The notes under the pieces are model-generated. The model saw nothing but the letters and a program-made list of their open reading frames with translations. It ran no database searches and had not been told where the DNA came from. Both the position numbers and the translations under genes were made by a program. This document shows, piece after piece, positions 10,500 through 22,800 of a stretch of 64,000 nucleotides of DNA (position 1 is its first letter; every line of letters begins with the position of its first letter). The stretch is from Tubulanus polymorphus (taxonomy: Eukaryota; Nemertea; Palaeonemertea; Tubulaniformes; Tubulanidae): assembly GCF_964204645.1 (NCBI RefSeq), contig NC_134036.1:1860001-1924000 (forward strand), read 5' to 3'.

Positions 10500-13259
10500 A
10501 TGGACATCAATCGAACATTCGTAAGTATCTGACGAAACCAATCTCTCGAATTTACGTTTTGTTATGATTCTAGATTTATATTATTTTTGAAAAAAGTGGG
10601 CGTGACAAAAAAGATCCAAAATTTGAGAAAATACGGAGTACCACCATGCATCGACATAATACAACATTCAAATATTATAATACTCTATTGAGAATTCGGA
10701 ACGTCGTGTATATTTTCTAAAATGTTTATTTCATACAATGTTGTTGTTGTTGTTTTGTAGCCTTTGCCTCATACGGAGGAAATCAAATGTCTTCACGAAA
10801 GTAAAGGTTTGATGGTTTTCATCGAAGGCGAAGTACCGGAACACACAACCGACGGGTAAGCATTGCTCGATGGCAGAAATTTGTCATCAGCTAATCCTCT
10901 TCTATACTACCAGTGGTTTTTGACATTTTTCTAAACTCGATATTTTAAACTCAAAAACCAAAAGCTTTCAATCAAAAACAATTTCATATTTTTTTCTTTT
11001 TATGTAAAAATGCTGATGAGCATATTTTATAAACAATGATATTGATAAAGATCTTTTTAACACAATTTCTTTTAAATCAAAACTGAAAAACCAAATTTGT
11101 TATGTTTTGTTTTTCTGTGTAAAGTCAACTAGCACATTTTATATAGATTATAGGTTTGTTGAATAATGAAGAAGATTATGATTATTTTGTTTGTATTTTT
11201 GATAGTTTTTCGTTCAACTTCATGGCCGGTCCGACGTGCGACGGTTCGGCTAGAATACATTTCCACATGACGACCCGTAACGGAGAAGTGATCCGTAATA
11301 CCCACGAGCCCGGAAGTGGTTGGATGACCGAAGAGAACGAGGGGGAAATGCCGTTTCATCCCGGACAGAAATTCAACTTGCTCATCAAACTCAAACAAGC
11401 TATGATTAAGGTATAAGAGTTGATTTCGTCGCCATAGCGGCCATTTTGAACTTTAAAAAATGATTCTGCATCTTGTCAAAGCGGCGTTGATCTTGATTGA
11501 TGACATAATAGCCTTCACTGGTTCATAACAGATTTAGAAGCCATTGAGCACCAGTCTAATCGATTTATAGTCGCTTTGCGGCCATTTTGAACTTACGAAA
11601 AAAATCAACACCGCTGATTCTACATATTGTCCAACGAATTATGGCAGAATAGCATTCGCTGGTTCAAGGAAGTTTTGGTTACATTTTGAATTCAGTCGAT
11701 GTGGTCGCCATTGCGGCCATTTTTACTGTAATTTTATATATATCATCATCATTTATTCAATTAGGTTTTCGTCAACGGAAGTGTGTTTTGTCAGTACGAA
11801 CACAAATTGCCCATGGATGAGATCGACCATTTCCACATGTACGGCGACTACCACATTACCAATATCTACCAGGCTATGACTGGAAAGGTGCATCCGGTAA
11901 GTCTCGAGTCGTTGATCTTAGAATATGGAGGGTCGTTCCTCTTATTTATTTGATAGGATAGGTTTTATTTGATTTGTATCGGTTACAAACCCACCACACC
12001 TACCGGGAACGAATTTTGGGATTTGACTTTGAAATCGGAAATCGAAATACAAATAGGGGCTGTCGGTTATGTCAGAGTTAGTTGTGGCTCAGGCCTAAAT
12101 ACATTTGAGTTCATTTCATTAATCTTCAAATTTCTGCGAGGTTTAGTGCAATTTGCATAAATGAATAATTTATTCATTCATATTTGAATAATTAATCAAT
12201 TATCTATTGTAGTCGATCCCGCTGAGGAAGGACATCGCCCATTGCATGCATCGTCCGCACTTGGATTTCTGGATTCGAGGAACTCCGCGCGACGATTGCA
12301 AACGGTTCAACATCAACCTGAAAAACCAGGACGAAGTCTGGGTTTTCCACTGCGACGCGAGGGTTGACGTGGATGAATATCAGAATATAATGTTGGCGAA
12401 CACGTGCGACAAGGGCGGACACTGGCACGATGAGATTCGACCGGGAGATTTCCCGTTCGCACCCGGGCGACGTTTCGACCTTTATTTAGCTGCCGATCAA
12501 GAAGGAGGATATGAGGTATGGTTCTTTTAATTTCAAACTGGGGTAAAAGTTGAGGTGACAATCATCGAACATTCGATATAGCCTACTGATCGTCCACACT
12601 TCACATGTGTTCAGTGCTTCACCTGAGACATTTATAATTGGAAATGAACTACAAACACCAGATATTAGACATTTTATCAGCACACTTTCAAAAACTGATC
12701 GTCCACACTTCACATGTGTTCACTGCTTCACCTGAGACATTTCTAATTGAAAATGAACTACAAACACCAGATATTAGACATTTTATCAGCACACTTTCAA
12801 AAACTGATCGTCCACACTTCACATGTGTTCACTGCTTCACCTGAGACATTTCTAATTGAAAATGAACTACAAACACCAGATATTAGACATTTTATCAGCA
12901 CACTTTCAAAAACTGATCGTCCACACTTCACATGTGTTCACTGCTTCACCTGAGACATTTCTAATTGAAAATGAACTACAAACACCAGATATTAGACATT
13001 TTATCAGCACAATTTCAAAAACTGATCGTCCTTGCTTTGATGACCTTGTTCCATGCGGTAGATTATTGAAGACACCCTGTAGCCATTGTTATTGAAAACT
13101 ACGTACATTTTAATCATATATATTGTGTGTTCTGTCTATTTTCAGGTTTACGTAAATGGAGTCCACATCATGAACTACCCAAATCGTATACCGTTACCGA
13201 CTGTTGATAACCTCACTATCGAAGGAGACGTCGAAATTGAACACTATTTCATCCAATAA
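10500..13259 (+). CDS. Tandem-repeat galectin with two carbohydrate-recognition domains, 6 exons
   Basis: Exons: 10500-10520, 10761-10855, 11206-11410, 11765-11896, 12213-12515 and 13146-13259 (TAA); 870 nt, 289 aa, all in phase. No signal peptide, as usual for galectins, which are cytosolic and exported by non-classical routes to bind beta-galactosides. CRD1 (about 15-150) has FNFMAG, HFH at 57-59, NT at 70-71, W78 and PFHPGQKFNLLI. CRD2 (about 160-289) has FNINL, HCDAR at 197-201, N214, and WHDEIR at 222-227. Against the usual H-N-R...N...W-E-R set, CRD2 keeps all but one (D199 for N), whereas CRD1 has H59 for N and no matching R, so its sugar preference may differ or be lost. Found in both: VF/YVNG near the end of each domain. 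The start is the only ATG in a 21-nt first exon, just after a TATA box. Intron 5 holds a 109-bp satellite. Confidence 0.92.
12585..13030 (+). repeat. 109-bp satellite, 4 copies, in galectin intron 5
   Basis: Copies start at 12585, 12694, 12803 and 12912, with a partial fifth at 13021. Each begins ACTGATCGTCCACACTTC and contains GAACTACAAACACCAGATAT. The same unit occurs inverted at about 47960-48270. Confidence 0.95.
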
Positions 13260-13260
13260 A
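13255..13260 (+). terminator. AATAAA overlapping the galectin stop codon
   Basis: AATAAA spans the TAA stop (13257-13259). If it were the poly(A) signal the 3' UTR would be only about 20 nt. No other AATAAA lies in the 322 bp before the next gene, so this or a variant signal must be used. Confidence 0.35.
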
Positions 13261-13581
13261 TTCAGATAGAACTGACATCTCGATTCTTTTGTTGATATTT
13301 ATTGATAGATCTTGAGAATATCAAACGGACACTTCCCCAGAACCCAACAATCTTTACGTGGAGGCTAAAATGAGATTCTTGGACTGGTCGATAAAATCCA
13401 TTATATTCAAACCTAAAACTGTTTCTAATGGAAACGTTTTTTTAAGAAAGCTTTTACGTATTTTAGTTGAGACTTTTGCTTTTGAAAAAGTAATTTTGGC
13501 CACTAATAGTTGTCATTGTTTATCAAAATTCCATATTGCTAATGGATGTTATTCTGACTTACGCCCAAAACATCGCGAACA

Positions 13582-14625
13582 ATGACATTCACTACGACGA
13601 CTGGCGCCGATAACTCAACACGGGAACTCCAGCAGTTATCTTACGGACGACCATTTATTGCCGATATCTTACTGAATTCAATCGTCAGATCGTATGGTCA
13701 TTCGAGAATCGTACTGCTATCGTTTCTACCGTTGGTTTTTATCGTCGGTGCGTTCGGTAACGTGGCCAGCGTGCTGGTGATGTCCAGTCACAAGTTCAGA
13801 CGTTATTCGTACGCCAACTACGCCATTGCGTTGTCCGTAAGCGATTTAATGATGTGCTCGTCCTTCGCCGGGTTCCCGTTGTTACAATACGTGCTGGTTA
13901 AACTGAACAATCTCGACGGAATCAGATTCAGAAACGCGATCGAATGCACGCTGTACGATACTGTATTCTTGTTGTTCGCCTACTGCAGTACGTGGCTTGT
14001 CGTGGCCGTTTCGGTCGAGCGCCTTGCCGTCGTGGTTTTCCCGTTTACGGCGCCGCTTCTCTGCACCCCGCGTTTTTCGCGCGTCGTCATAATTTGTATA
14101 TTTCTCGTAAACGTCGTCATCTGTTTGGCTACGAATATCGACGGTTTCCAACACAGCGAAGTTAAAGGTTGCTACACGATTATACAAAGCCAACAGACAA
14201 CGACCGATTCATCGGCGAAATTTCTAGTAATCTACATGTCATTGCTGCCATTTTCAATCATCGCCACCTCGAATACGATCATTGTTTTCGTGCTAAACTT
14301 CAACAGTCGACAACTGGAAGGAAAGACCAGAAACGAAGTCAAATCCGCCAGAGCCGTTCAAACTACGAAAATGTTACTGGCCGTATCCGTCGTATTTCTA
14401 GTAACGATGGTCCCCCATAATATCCTAGTCGTTTGGGCAACGTTGCCGGCGGAAAATGCCGATTTGATCGTCAACATTTTCGGCATGTTTCGCTGTTGTA
14501 ATTATGCCGTCAATTTTTTCATCTATATACTAGTAGGAAAAGACGTCCGGTCCTACGTCCGATTAAAGGTATCGGTTGCGTTCCATTGTACCGACGAGAA
14601 TAAGAATTTATACAACAGAAATTAA
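13582..14625 (+). CDS. Rhodopsin-family G-protein-coupled receptor, peptide-receptor-like, intronless
   Basis: 347 aa in one exon; the ATG is the first Met after an in-frame TGA at 13555. Seven hydrophobic helices are visible. N-glycosylation site NST at 11-13; TM1 with GN at 59-60; TM2 with LSVSDL (D88); disulphide pair C122 and C197; TM3 end ERL at 146-148 in place of DRY; CTPRFSR in loop 2; TM6 with P278 (MVPHN); TM7 with NFFIY at 311-315 in place of NPxxY; short C-tail. The pattern CTPR after TM3, the TM6 and TM7 forms and an intronless gene recall orphan neuropeptide-type receptors (FMRFamide- or TRH-receptor-like) that are numerous in lophotrochozoans. The ligand cannot be read from the sequence. 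Only 322 bp separate it from the galectin stop. Confidence 0.85.
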   Translation: MTFTTTTGADNSTRELQQLSYGRPFIADILLNSIVRSYGHSRIVLLSFLPLVFIVGAFGNVASVLVMSSHKFRRYSYANYAIALSVSDLMMCSSFAGFPLLQYVLVKLNNLDGIRFRNAIECTLYDTVFLLFAYCSTWLVVAVSVERLAVVVFPFTAPLLCTPRFSRVVIICIFLVNVVICLATNIDGFQHSEVKGCYTIIQSQQTTTDSSAKFLVIYMSLLPFSIIATSNTIIVFVLNFNSRQLEGKTRNEVKSARAVQTTKMLLAVSVVFLVTMVPHNILVVWATLPAENADLIVNIFGMFRCCNYAVNFFIYILVGKDVRSYVRLKVSVAFHCTDENKNLYNRN

Positions 14626-14735
14626 ACATAGCTTAAATGTAGGCTTTAATTCGTATTTATTTACGTTTACAGGCCTTAGAAAAAAAAATCTATAACAGAA
14701 ATTAAACATAGCTTAAATGTGGGCTTCAACTCGTC
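14618..14735 (+). repeat. Short duplication of the GPCR stop-codon region
   Basis: AACAGAAATTAAACATAGCT at 14616-14635, which includes the GPCR stop, recurs at about 14694, followed in both by TAAATGT and GGCTT. The copies are about 76 bp apart, so the second lies in the 3' UTR. Confidence 0.8.
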
Positions 14736-15044
14736 TTAAATGATTTCTAGGCCTGCGGCGGAACGCTGCTTTATTTGTCGGTCAGATGGTCGTCACGGTC
14801 AATTTTTATGAAATCCTGTCTATGATGTCGGATGTCTAATTCCTTACGATGATCATCCCCGACCCCGTGGTTTTATTAAAGAAAAACCGTGCACACTTTG
14901 GTGTTGGACTGATTGTCAGAGACCGCAGCGGCGCAGAATGCTCATTCAAAAAAACGCGTTTAAATTCGGCTGTGAATTCTTTCATTAAAAATCCGCGAAT
15001 TATAAATCAGAAACACAAACGCTTCCTTCCTCAAACACGAGATC

Positions 15045-15050
15045 AATAAA
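15045..15050 (+). terminator. Candidate GPCR poly(A) signal
   Basis: AATAAA about 420 bp after the GPCR stop, in the context GATCAATAAACAC. Plausible end of a single-exon transcript; motif evidence only. Confidence 0.35.
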
Positions 15051-15096
15051 CACTACCAGCAGGATGATGTGAAACAGCTTAATCACAAAATAGCGG

Positions 15097-15900
15097 GCCC
15101 AGAGACAAGATTGACTCTGAGTTAACTCATCGAAAATGAACTAACTTTAACTCTACTCACGACTGTAGAACTGGGTCCTTAAATTTCAATAAATAGGTCC
15201 TCAATCTTCACGGTCAGAACGCAATGAAATGTTGGACAGATATTTTCAATTTCTTTGAAGCTTTCAGAGCCGGTGTCCGGTCTCTGTGGCGCCGTAGACA
15301 TATAGTTGACAGAGTGTAGTCAATCTTAAGAATCAGCAGAACATGGCGTCACAAGCTAGCTCCGTTGGAGAGAGTTCAGAGTAGCTAATTAACTTTAAAA
15401 AAAAGAATTTTAAAACAATCATATTTATTCTTATACAACAATTATACAAAATGCCAGGTCTGGGCTCGAGGAATTATAATGTAAGTTCCTCAAACACGTG
15501 GACTGTATTTCAAAGACAATCCAGCCATGGGCGTATAAACTAAAAACTAGAGTTTATACATCCATGGTCCAACCATAGACTCTAAAACAGAAACGTCTAT
15601 ATGGGCCACAACTATGGACTCTCGAATCCATGGCTCCCCGCACTAAAACCAGAGATAAACCTGGCCAAATACTCTGGAAAGCGTAAGATTTAATGAATCA
15701 ATCTGATTTACATTTTTACTCTTAAAAGTTGACCTGGTTGGCTGCCTATCTACCTTAGGCCTTACATGACTTTCTTTCAAATCATGATCAAGCTAACAAT
15801 AACAGACCCGGCAGCTAGAAATGAACTGATAACAAATTCTATTGATTTATGAAATTACCCGACCGATCAGGAAAAACAAGGTATCATATTTAGCCTTATG
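15097..15900. other. Repeat-rich interval between the GPCR and myosin genes
   Basis: A hairpin element of the AGTTAACTCATCGAAAATGA family lies at about 15097-15179. A dispersed-repeat copy (AACAATAACAGACCCGGCAG) lies at about 15720-15900. Between them are short direct and inverted repeats around TCCATGG. No coding sequence is supported from 14626 to 16826; the 122- and 71-codon frames near 16300-16680 overlap on opposite strands and look random. Confidence 0.6.
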
Positions 15901-16687
15901 ATCACTCAGACTATCCAAAATATAAAATTACTAGCTTTTGATATCACTTAGCCTATGCTACTACATCATGCATGACGACGCCTCACTTTCACCATTTACC
16001 GACAGGGTGTGCCGGGTGACGTCAGTAACTGACATACCTGTAAGATTGCTTGTGACAAAAATAGAGTAGCGCAACTGGATTGTCCGCACTAGCACTCAAA
16101 GGAAGACAAGACTTATCCCTGCCCGAAGCAGCCCACAGCTAGGAATCGATGAATACTAACACTCAATGGAAGACAGGAAAGGCTTATCACGTGACCATTT
16201 GAGCCGTTGCAGTTGCTAGTAATCGCAACCGACATAAGCAGGGAAGCAACTGGGAGGATCTCATATCCCGCTAGTCGGCCTCAGTTGCTGCGAATCGAAG
16301 CGCAGTCGACATATGCTGGGCTGCGATCGCGGTTCGGAGTTAGGAGTCGGTAGGCGTCGCGATGCTTGTCGACAGCCAGCCTTAACGATAGGAGCGCGTA
16401 CCAGGACGCACGTGGTTATGTTATTATTTATATATGACGTCAACGACAAACTCGTCTTGGAACTAATGACGACCAACAGGCCTATACCACCGAGCAGGAG
16501 AGGAATCAGTGAATTTTTTGATCTTGAAATAGGGATTGGCCCTTTTATCTATTTGATTGGTAGATGTCATTTGTCTACTGCGTTTCTCTTGATTTCATCG
16601 CTGTGCTTTTCCGTAGAAATAAATATTGATTTGAATTCGTCTCTGGTGGAAAACATCGAGCCATCTAGTGGGCGGAACTAGAAAAAC

Positions 16688-16715
16688 AAAGATGGCGACA
16701 GCAACCCGGAAGTAA
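16688..16715 (+). promoter_or_regulatory. Probable myosin V promoter: YY1-like and ETS-like sites, short uORF
   Basis: AAAGATGGCGAC (16688-16699) resembles a YY1 site and CCGGAAGT (16706-16713) an ETS site, the usual pair in TATA-less housekeeping promoters. The ATG inside the first motif opens a 7-codon frame (16692-16715) that stops in TAA, 111 bp before the myosin ATG. Confidence 0.45.
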
Positions 16716-16826
16716 ATAAATAATTTGATTGTGACAGAATAAATCTCTCGACAAGTCAGTGAATTGTAGAGTTTTAGAGCTGATATTCGGAGGAATGGTA
16801 GCGATCGCCTGAATCCAACAGATACC

Positions 16827-19800
16827 ATGTCAACTACGGAATTATATACACAGGTTCGTTAGTACTTCAACCACTCAATTATGCGTCAATTCGAATTCAA
16901 CAAGCAAATCTATTCTCAATTCCCCAAAAACTCACCCCCTTTTCCAGTCCTGATGACTCACCCTATCCGATTAAGGGTTGGCCTACATTCCCCTATGAAA
17001 CTATGTTCACTAAATGACCAGTTTAGGTCAGAGGGTAAGGAAACAACACAGGTTGGTTTTAAGTTAATTAGGGTTGTCATCAATTCTGGACACTCAATTC
17101 CCCAAAACTCACCCCCCCCCCCTTTTCCTTCAGTCCTGATGACTCACCACCTCCCTATCCGATTAAGGGTAGGCCTACATTCCATGTCTTCAAAAAATGG
17201 TCACTCAATCATGAGTGTAGGCCCTAGTCAGTAACCTGTCTGTGGTTTAGTTTCACAGTCGGATATTTTCACAAACCACAAACCTTGGTATAAGCCCATC
17301 CGATTATAAAAAGCTTACCACCAATGAATAGGTAACTTACTATCATGAGATAGGCCAGAGGGTAAGCAAACCTTGTTGGTCTGCTTTAGAAGGTGGTCTG
17401 GGTTTTAGGGTAAAAATGGTTTGTTGGACTAGAGGCCTACTTGGCCCTAGGGTAGGCCACCAGGCTCATTGTAGTTTGGACAGGGACTGAATTAATGTAG
17501 TTACTATATTTCAGGGGGCGCGTGTCTGGGTGCCTGACCCGGAACTGGTTTGGAGAGGCGGAATATTATCAGAGAATTTCAACAGTGGTGACAAATCTCT
17601 GAAAGTTCATTATGAAGACAATCCGACTGAGGTCAGTATCCGAGATATCGAGAAATAGCTTTAAAACTCTCGAAATATTTATCAATATTGAAATATCATG
17701 ATATGGGAATATTCTGTATATGTTGTATGCTGATTTAGAAATCTCAAAAATATGAAATGTCTTTAATACTGCTAAGAAATCTCGAAATATTGTTTAAAAG
17801 TCGATAATGCGAATATTTTGAAATTGTGTCGGTTTTTGTTGCCGTAGGAGACGAGTATTGTGGTGAAAGACATGAAGCAGGATTTACCACCGCTGCGGAA
17901 CCCGGAGATTCTAATCGGTGAAAATGATTTGACGTCTTTGAGCTATCTGCACGAGCCAGCCGTGCTTTATAACCTACACGTGAGATTCTGTGAACGCAAC
18001 GCCATCTATACTTACTGCGGTGAGTTACGCACGCACACATTAATTTCTGTATTGCAAAAGAAAGAGAAATTTAGTTCCTTTAATCACCTTCGCCCATACC
18101 GCTGATGAGGCCTTGAAAGTTCCATGAAGTTAGCAGGGTGGCCACTTAACCTGGAAAACCTTCCTGGGGAAAACTTCAGTGATTTGTAAATGGGCGGACA
18201 GTGGCCACACTGGGTAGGTATCTAACACAGATCTCCTGCCTAGGTGTTTTTGGGCATCTCCTAAGTTGTATCTGGGCCCAGGCAGTCCTAGTCATTGTAT
18301 CAGTTTTATCCCAAATCAGACAGGTTCCATGCTTGTCTAAATTGCTTTTTGCCATCTCCAAGTTAATCCAGTAAACAAACTACAACCAAACCAAGAATCT
18401 ATTATGAAACCAATCGATGAAAGTTTGAATTGTTTGATGTATTTGTTCTAGGTATAGTATTAGTAGCTATAAACCCGTATGAACAACTGCCTATCTATGG
18501 ACCGGAGATTATACAAGCATACAGCGGTCAGGATATGGGCTCCATGGATCCACATATTTTTGCCGTCGCTGAAGAAGCATTTAAATTCATGTCACGGTAA
18601 GCTTTACTGGGGGCTAGTTTTACAGAGGTCACTGGGGCTAATTTTACAGAGGTCACTGGGGCTAGTTTTAAAAAGGTTACTGGGGCAATTTTTTTACAGA
18701 GGTCCAAAACTGGTCTTGAATTTTATCGCTTGTCTTAAGTTGTAAGGTTGAATTTAGAACCAAAATGAGCTTAGATTTAGTCTTTAAGAATTTGATCCAA
18801 AATCTAGATCAATGAATGACCATCGTTTAAGAAAGATTTATCGGAATTCGTATGATTTTTGTCAGAACTGATTATTTGTTGTTTTCTCTCTTTTTCTCGA
18901 CAGTTTCGATCAGAATCAATCGATTATCGTAAGCGGTGAATCCGGCGCCGGGAAAACCGTTTCAGCTAAATACGCGATGCGTTACTTCGCGACGGTCGGC
19001 GGCAACGAGGCTGAGACGCAAATAGAGAAGAAAGTTCTCGCATCGAATCCGATCATGGAGGTAAATAGAGTTGATGGAGCTGGTTTGGAGGAGGGACTCA
19101 GGGAAAACAGTTGAGGAGGGGCCCGGCAAGAAGGGACTCCAGAAAATAGTTGAGAAAAGAGCTTTGGGGACGGACTCCTGATTCATTGGTTTATATTACC
19201 ATCTGTGACCTAATTTTCAAACAAAATTTCTAGTTGTCAAGTTGATGATGTCATAGGGGGACTTACAGAGGCAGTCATGTTTTGTAGAATATATTGTAGC
19301 CATCCTGTTTAATGGATGTACAATTGTGCTTTCGGTTCCTGAGTCAGGTATTCTGTGTTCAGTTCATATAAGACCGCAATTCATGAACTAGATGTATTCT
19401 GTAGTAATGCCACCTGGTGTTGTATGCAGTATTGTTTATTTTTTTCGGCAGGCGATCGGAAACGCTAAAACTACGCGGAACGACAACAGCAGTCGATTCG
19501 GTAAATACATCGAAATCAGTTTCAGTCCGAGTTGTACAATTGTAGGAGCGAATATGAGAACATATCTACTCGAAAAATCCCGGTAAGACAACGCCCCTCT
19601 AGACCCCTGTTCCTCCCTCTCCTTTACTATCTACTCGAAAACTCCTGGTAAGACAACACTCCTCCAAGTGTGACCCCTGTTCCTCCCCCTCCTTTACTAG
19701 CTACTGGAAAAATCTCGGTAAGATCCCCCACAATTCTTGCCCCTCTGTCCCCTCTCAAACCTGACCTCTGTTCCTCATCCATTCCTCCCCCTCATTCACT

Positions 19801-22800
19801 TTCGACTAGAAAAAAGTCCCATTAAAATACCCCAGAAATTACTCCAATTTAGAAATTGTTTAATTACCGAGGTGAAATGTTCCTTGATCCGAAAATGGAC
19901 GCTATACTATGTACAAAATGTTGTATGGACTCTGGGGCCATTTCCATTGTAATGGCTTAGACTTAAGACCGGTGTAAGGCCATCTTTGCTTTGTTTCATA
20001 GTCTATCTCATTACCTAAGACCAGTGTTGAGATTTAAAGCTAAGTCTCAAGTACGGAACAGAAGTTTCAATCGCCTGCTCCATGAGTTCGAGATTTACTT
20101 ATCTGTAATTGTTGTTGTTATTTTCTAGGGTTGTCTTCCAAGCTCCCGAAGAACGTAACTATCACATATTCTATCAATTGTGCGCCTCATCAGAGCTTCC
20201 AGAATTCGAATCCTTTAGACTCAGTAAGTAATTTTAGAAAAATCGGATCCAGTTTTAATACAGTTTTGCGCGAGTCTGATTTTATCCTTTATAGAAGTAT
20301 TCCAAGGTAGAATACTGTGCGAGATTATCCTCGCACAAGACACCCTAATTATTGCCTCTCTCCGTCTAAGAGCAATTTGCGATACCTGGCCCGAGTGCTG
20401 AGAATCTCTGAGAGTATCTTTGAGAATCTCTGAACGCTTTGGATTTGGAGATTTGGAAAAAAATGATGATCTGAAAACTGTATTTAAACATGTGCTTTTC
20501 CGTAAAATTATATACTGTGGATACAATTTTCACCAACCTGCTGGATCCAGTTCCACAGTTGTGAGTTAGAGTTAACTCTGAGTTAAAGTTAGTTCATTTT
20601 CGATGAGTTAACTCAAGAGTCAAATCTTAACTCAGAACTGTGGAACTGGATCCTGATGAACATCTTTAACTGAGACAGGTCCTATACAAATTTACAGATT
20701 ACTTAGACCTCCCTTTTGTAAAACCATGTTGACCGTTGAACAGGATTCTCTTCATTTTCAATAGCGTTGTTCGGTTGCATCAGCATACACGCGATCGTGG
20801 TCAACACAGTATCCAGACAAGATCAAGAATACGAATAAGCCTGCGCAGAAAACCCGTTATCGCTGCTTTGCAGCTATATTTGTTATTATTGTTATTATGA
20901 TTATTATGATTGATTGATTGTAGGTCATCAGGATGATTTTCTGTATACGTGTCAAGGTGACAATCCGTCTATTCCGGGGGTCGACGACGCCGAAGAGTTG
21001 GAAAATACTCGTGAGGCGTTCGCGCTACTCGGAATCAGTCCACAAAAACAGTTCATCATATTTCAAATATTGGCGGCCATTTTGCATTTCGGTAACGTGC
21101 AAATAAAAGAGGACGATCGTGAACGCGTTTTCATTCCGGTGAGTTCATGTTGCTGTGTTTAGGGGTGTCAGGTGGGTAAAGGTTAAGGGATTGGGGAAGG
21201 TATGGCGAGCTGGGGATAGTTTATTCGTTAGAAAAGGGGAGGTAGGGTTAGCTGTTCGAGAAAATTAGGGGATAGTTAATTCATTGAGAAGGGGAGGTAG
21301 GATTAGGTGTGATGAAATAAGTTGGGATAGTTTATTTGTTTGAGAAGGGGAGGTAGGATTAGCTGTTGTGTTTGGTAAAATGATGGTGATCTCTAAAAAT
21401 TGAATTTCTGGGTTGAATTTTCATCACAACTTTTCCTAGCTTGACTGAATTTTTATTTGCAACATTTCAGGCTTTTCTGACTCAAAATTTCTTGATGTTT
21501 CAATTTGTTTGTTATTTGTAGAAAAACGACAGTTCACTGTTGACGATGTGTGAACTACTCGGAGTTGAAGAGACGTCAATGAGAATGTGGATCTCAAACA
21601 GGAAAATAGCAACACAAACTGAGACGCTTACAAAGCCATTGAATCTAGCCGAGGTAATATTGTCTCCCTCCCTCCATCCTCCCTCTCACTCCCTCTCCCT
21701 CCCTCCATCCTGCCTCTCACTCCCTCTCCCTCCCTCCATCCTGCCTCTCACTCCCCTATCACTGTCCTCTTACAAAACCATTAAATCTATCTGAGATAAA
21801 ATTCACTCTCTCCTCCTTCTCCTCTATCCTCCTCACTCCCCTCTCGCAAAACCTGCGAATCTGAGGTAACTGACTCTCCGTCCCTCCACTCTCCATCTTG
21901 CTCCTTTTACAGACCTGTCTGTGACTCCTATTCATTTGAAGACCTCAACTACTCCCAAAATAAAATGAAATACTACATTGAAAATGAAATACTACATTTT
22001 GTATCGAATTACTCTAAATTTTGGTGAAAACTACTACAAAGATTTCAGGTTTAGTCCGGTCTAGTTTTCTCCCCCATCTCCCTCTCATTTTCTCTCTCCC
22101 CATGTCCTCATTCTCTCCTCTCTCTCTCTTCCCCATCTCTCTCTCCATCTCCCCCCTGTGATAGGTATTTTGCTCATTAATTGTCTGATTATTTTGTAGA
22201 CTATAAATTCACGCGATGCTTTAGCTAAACATATATACGCTCGAGTCTTCAACTGGATCGTCGCTCAGATCAATAAATCACTAAGAAGTTCCGTTAAATC
22301 GGAAAAATTCATAGGAGTTCTCGATATTTACGGGTAAGTGTTCAAATAATAGTATCATCGCGGAATCAATATAAGTGACGTTGTTGAGGAGACGCCTCCC
22401 CAGGTTAGTAAGAAAAGAACATAGACTCGTTCAGAAAGCAACTGTAAAGGCCTCTCTGAGAATGCAAGGTTTCTCCCTGGGAAGAAAATGATCTCCTGGG
22501 AAAGAAAGGTCTCAATTTTAGTGAGGTTAATGAGGAGGTGTCTCCCAGGTTAGTAAGGTGTCTCCCTTGGAAAGAAAGAGCTCCTCAAGGACAGAAAGGT
22601 CTCCTCAAGGAAAGACAGGTCTCCCTGGGAAAGAAATATCTCTTCCTGAGATAGGTCTAGGGCTCCTCAAGGAAAGAAAGGTCTCCCTGTGAAAGGTCTG
22701 TTCCTGGAAAAGAAAAGGTCTCTTCGAGGAAATACAGGTCTCCTGAAGGAATGAAAGGTCTCAAGGAAAGAAAGATCTCTTCCTGGGAAAGAAAGGTCTC

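Noticed and set aside
12638-13095. Three nested frames of 68-79 codons with identical repeats
   Set aside because: Translation of the 109-bp satellite in galectin intron 5.
13882-14193. 103-codon minus-strand frame
   Set aside because: Shadow of the GPCR coding strand.
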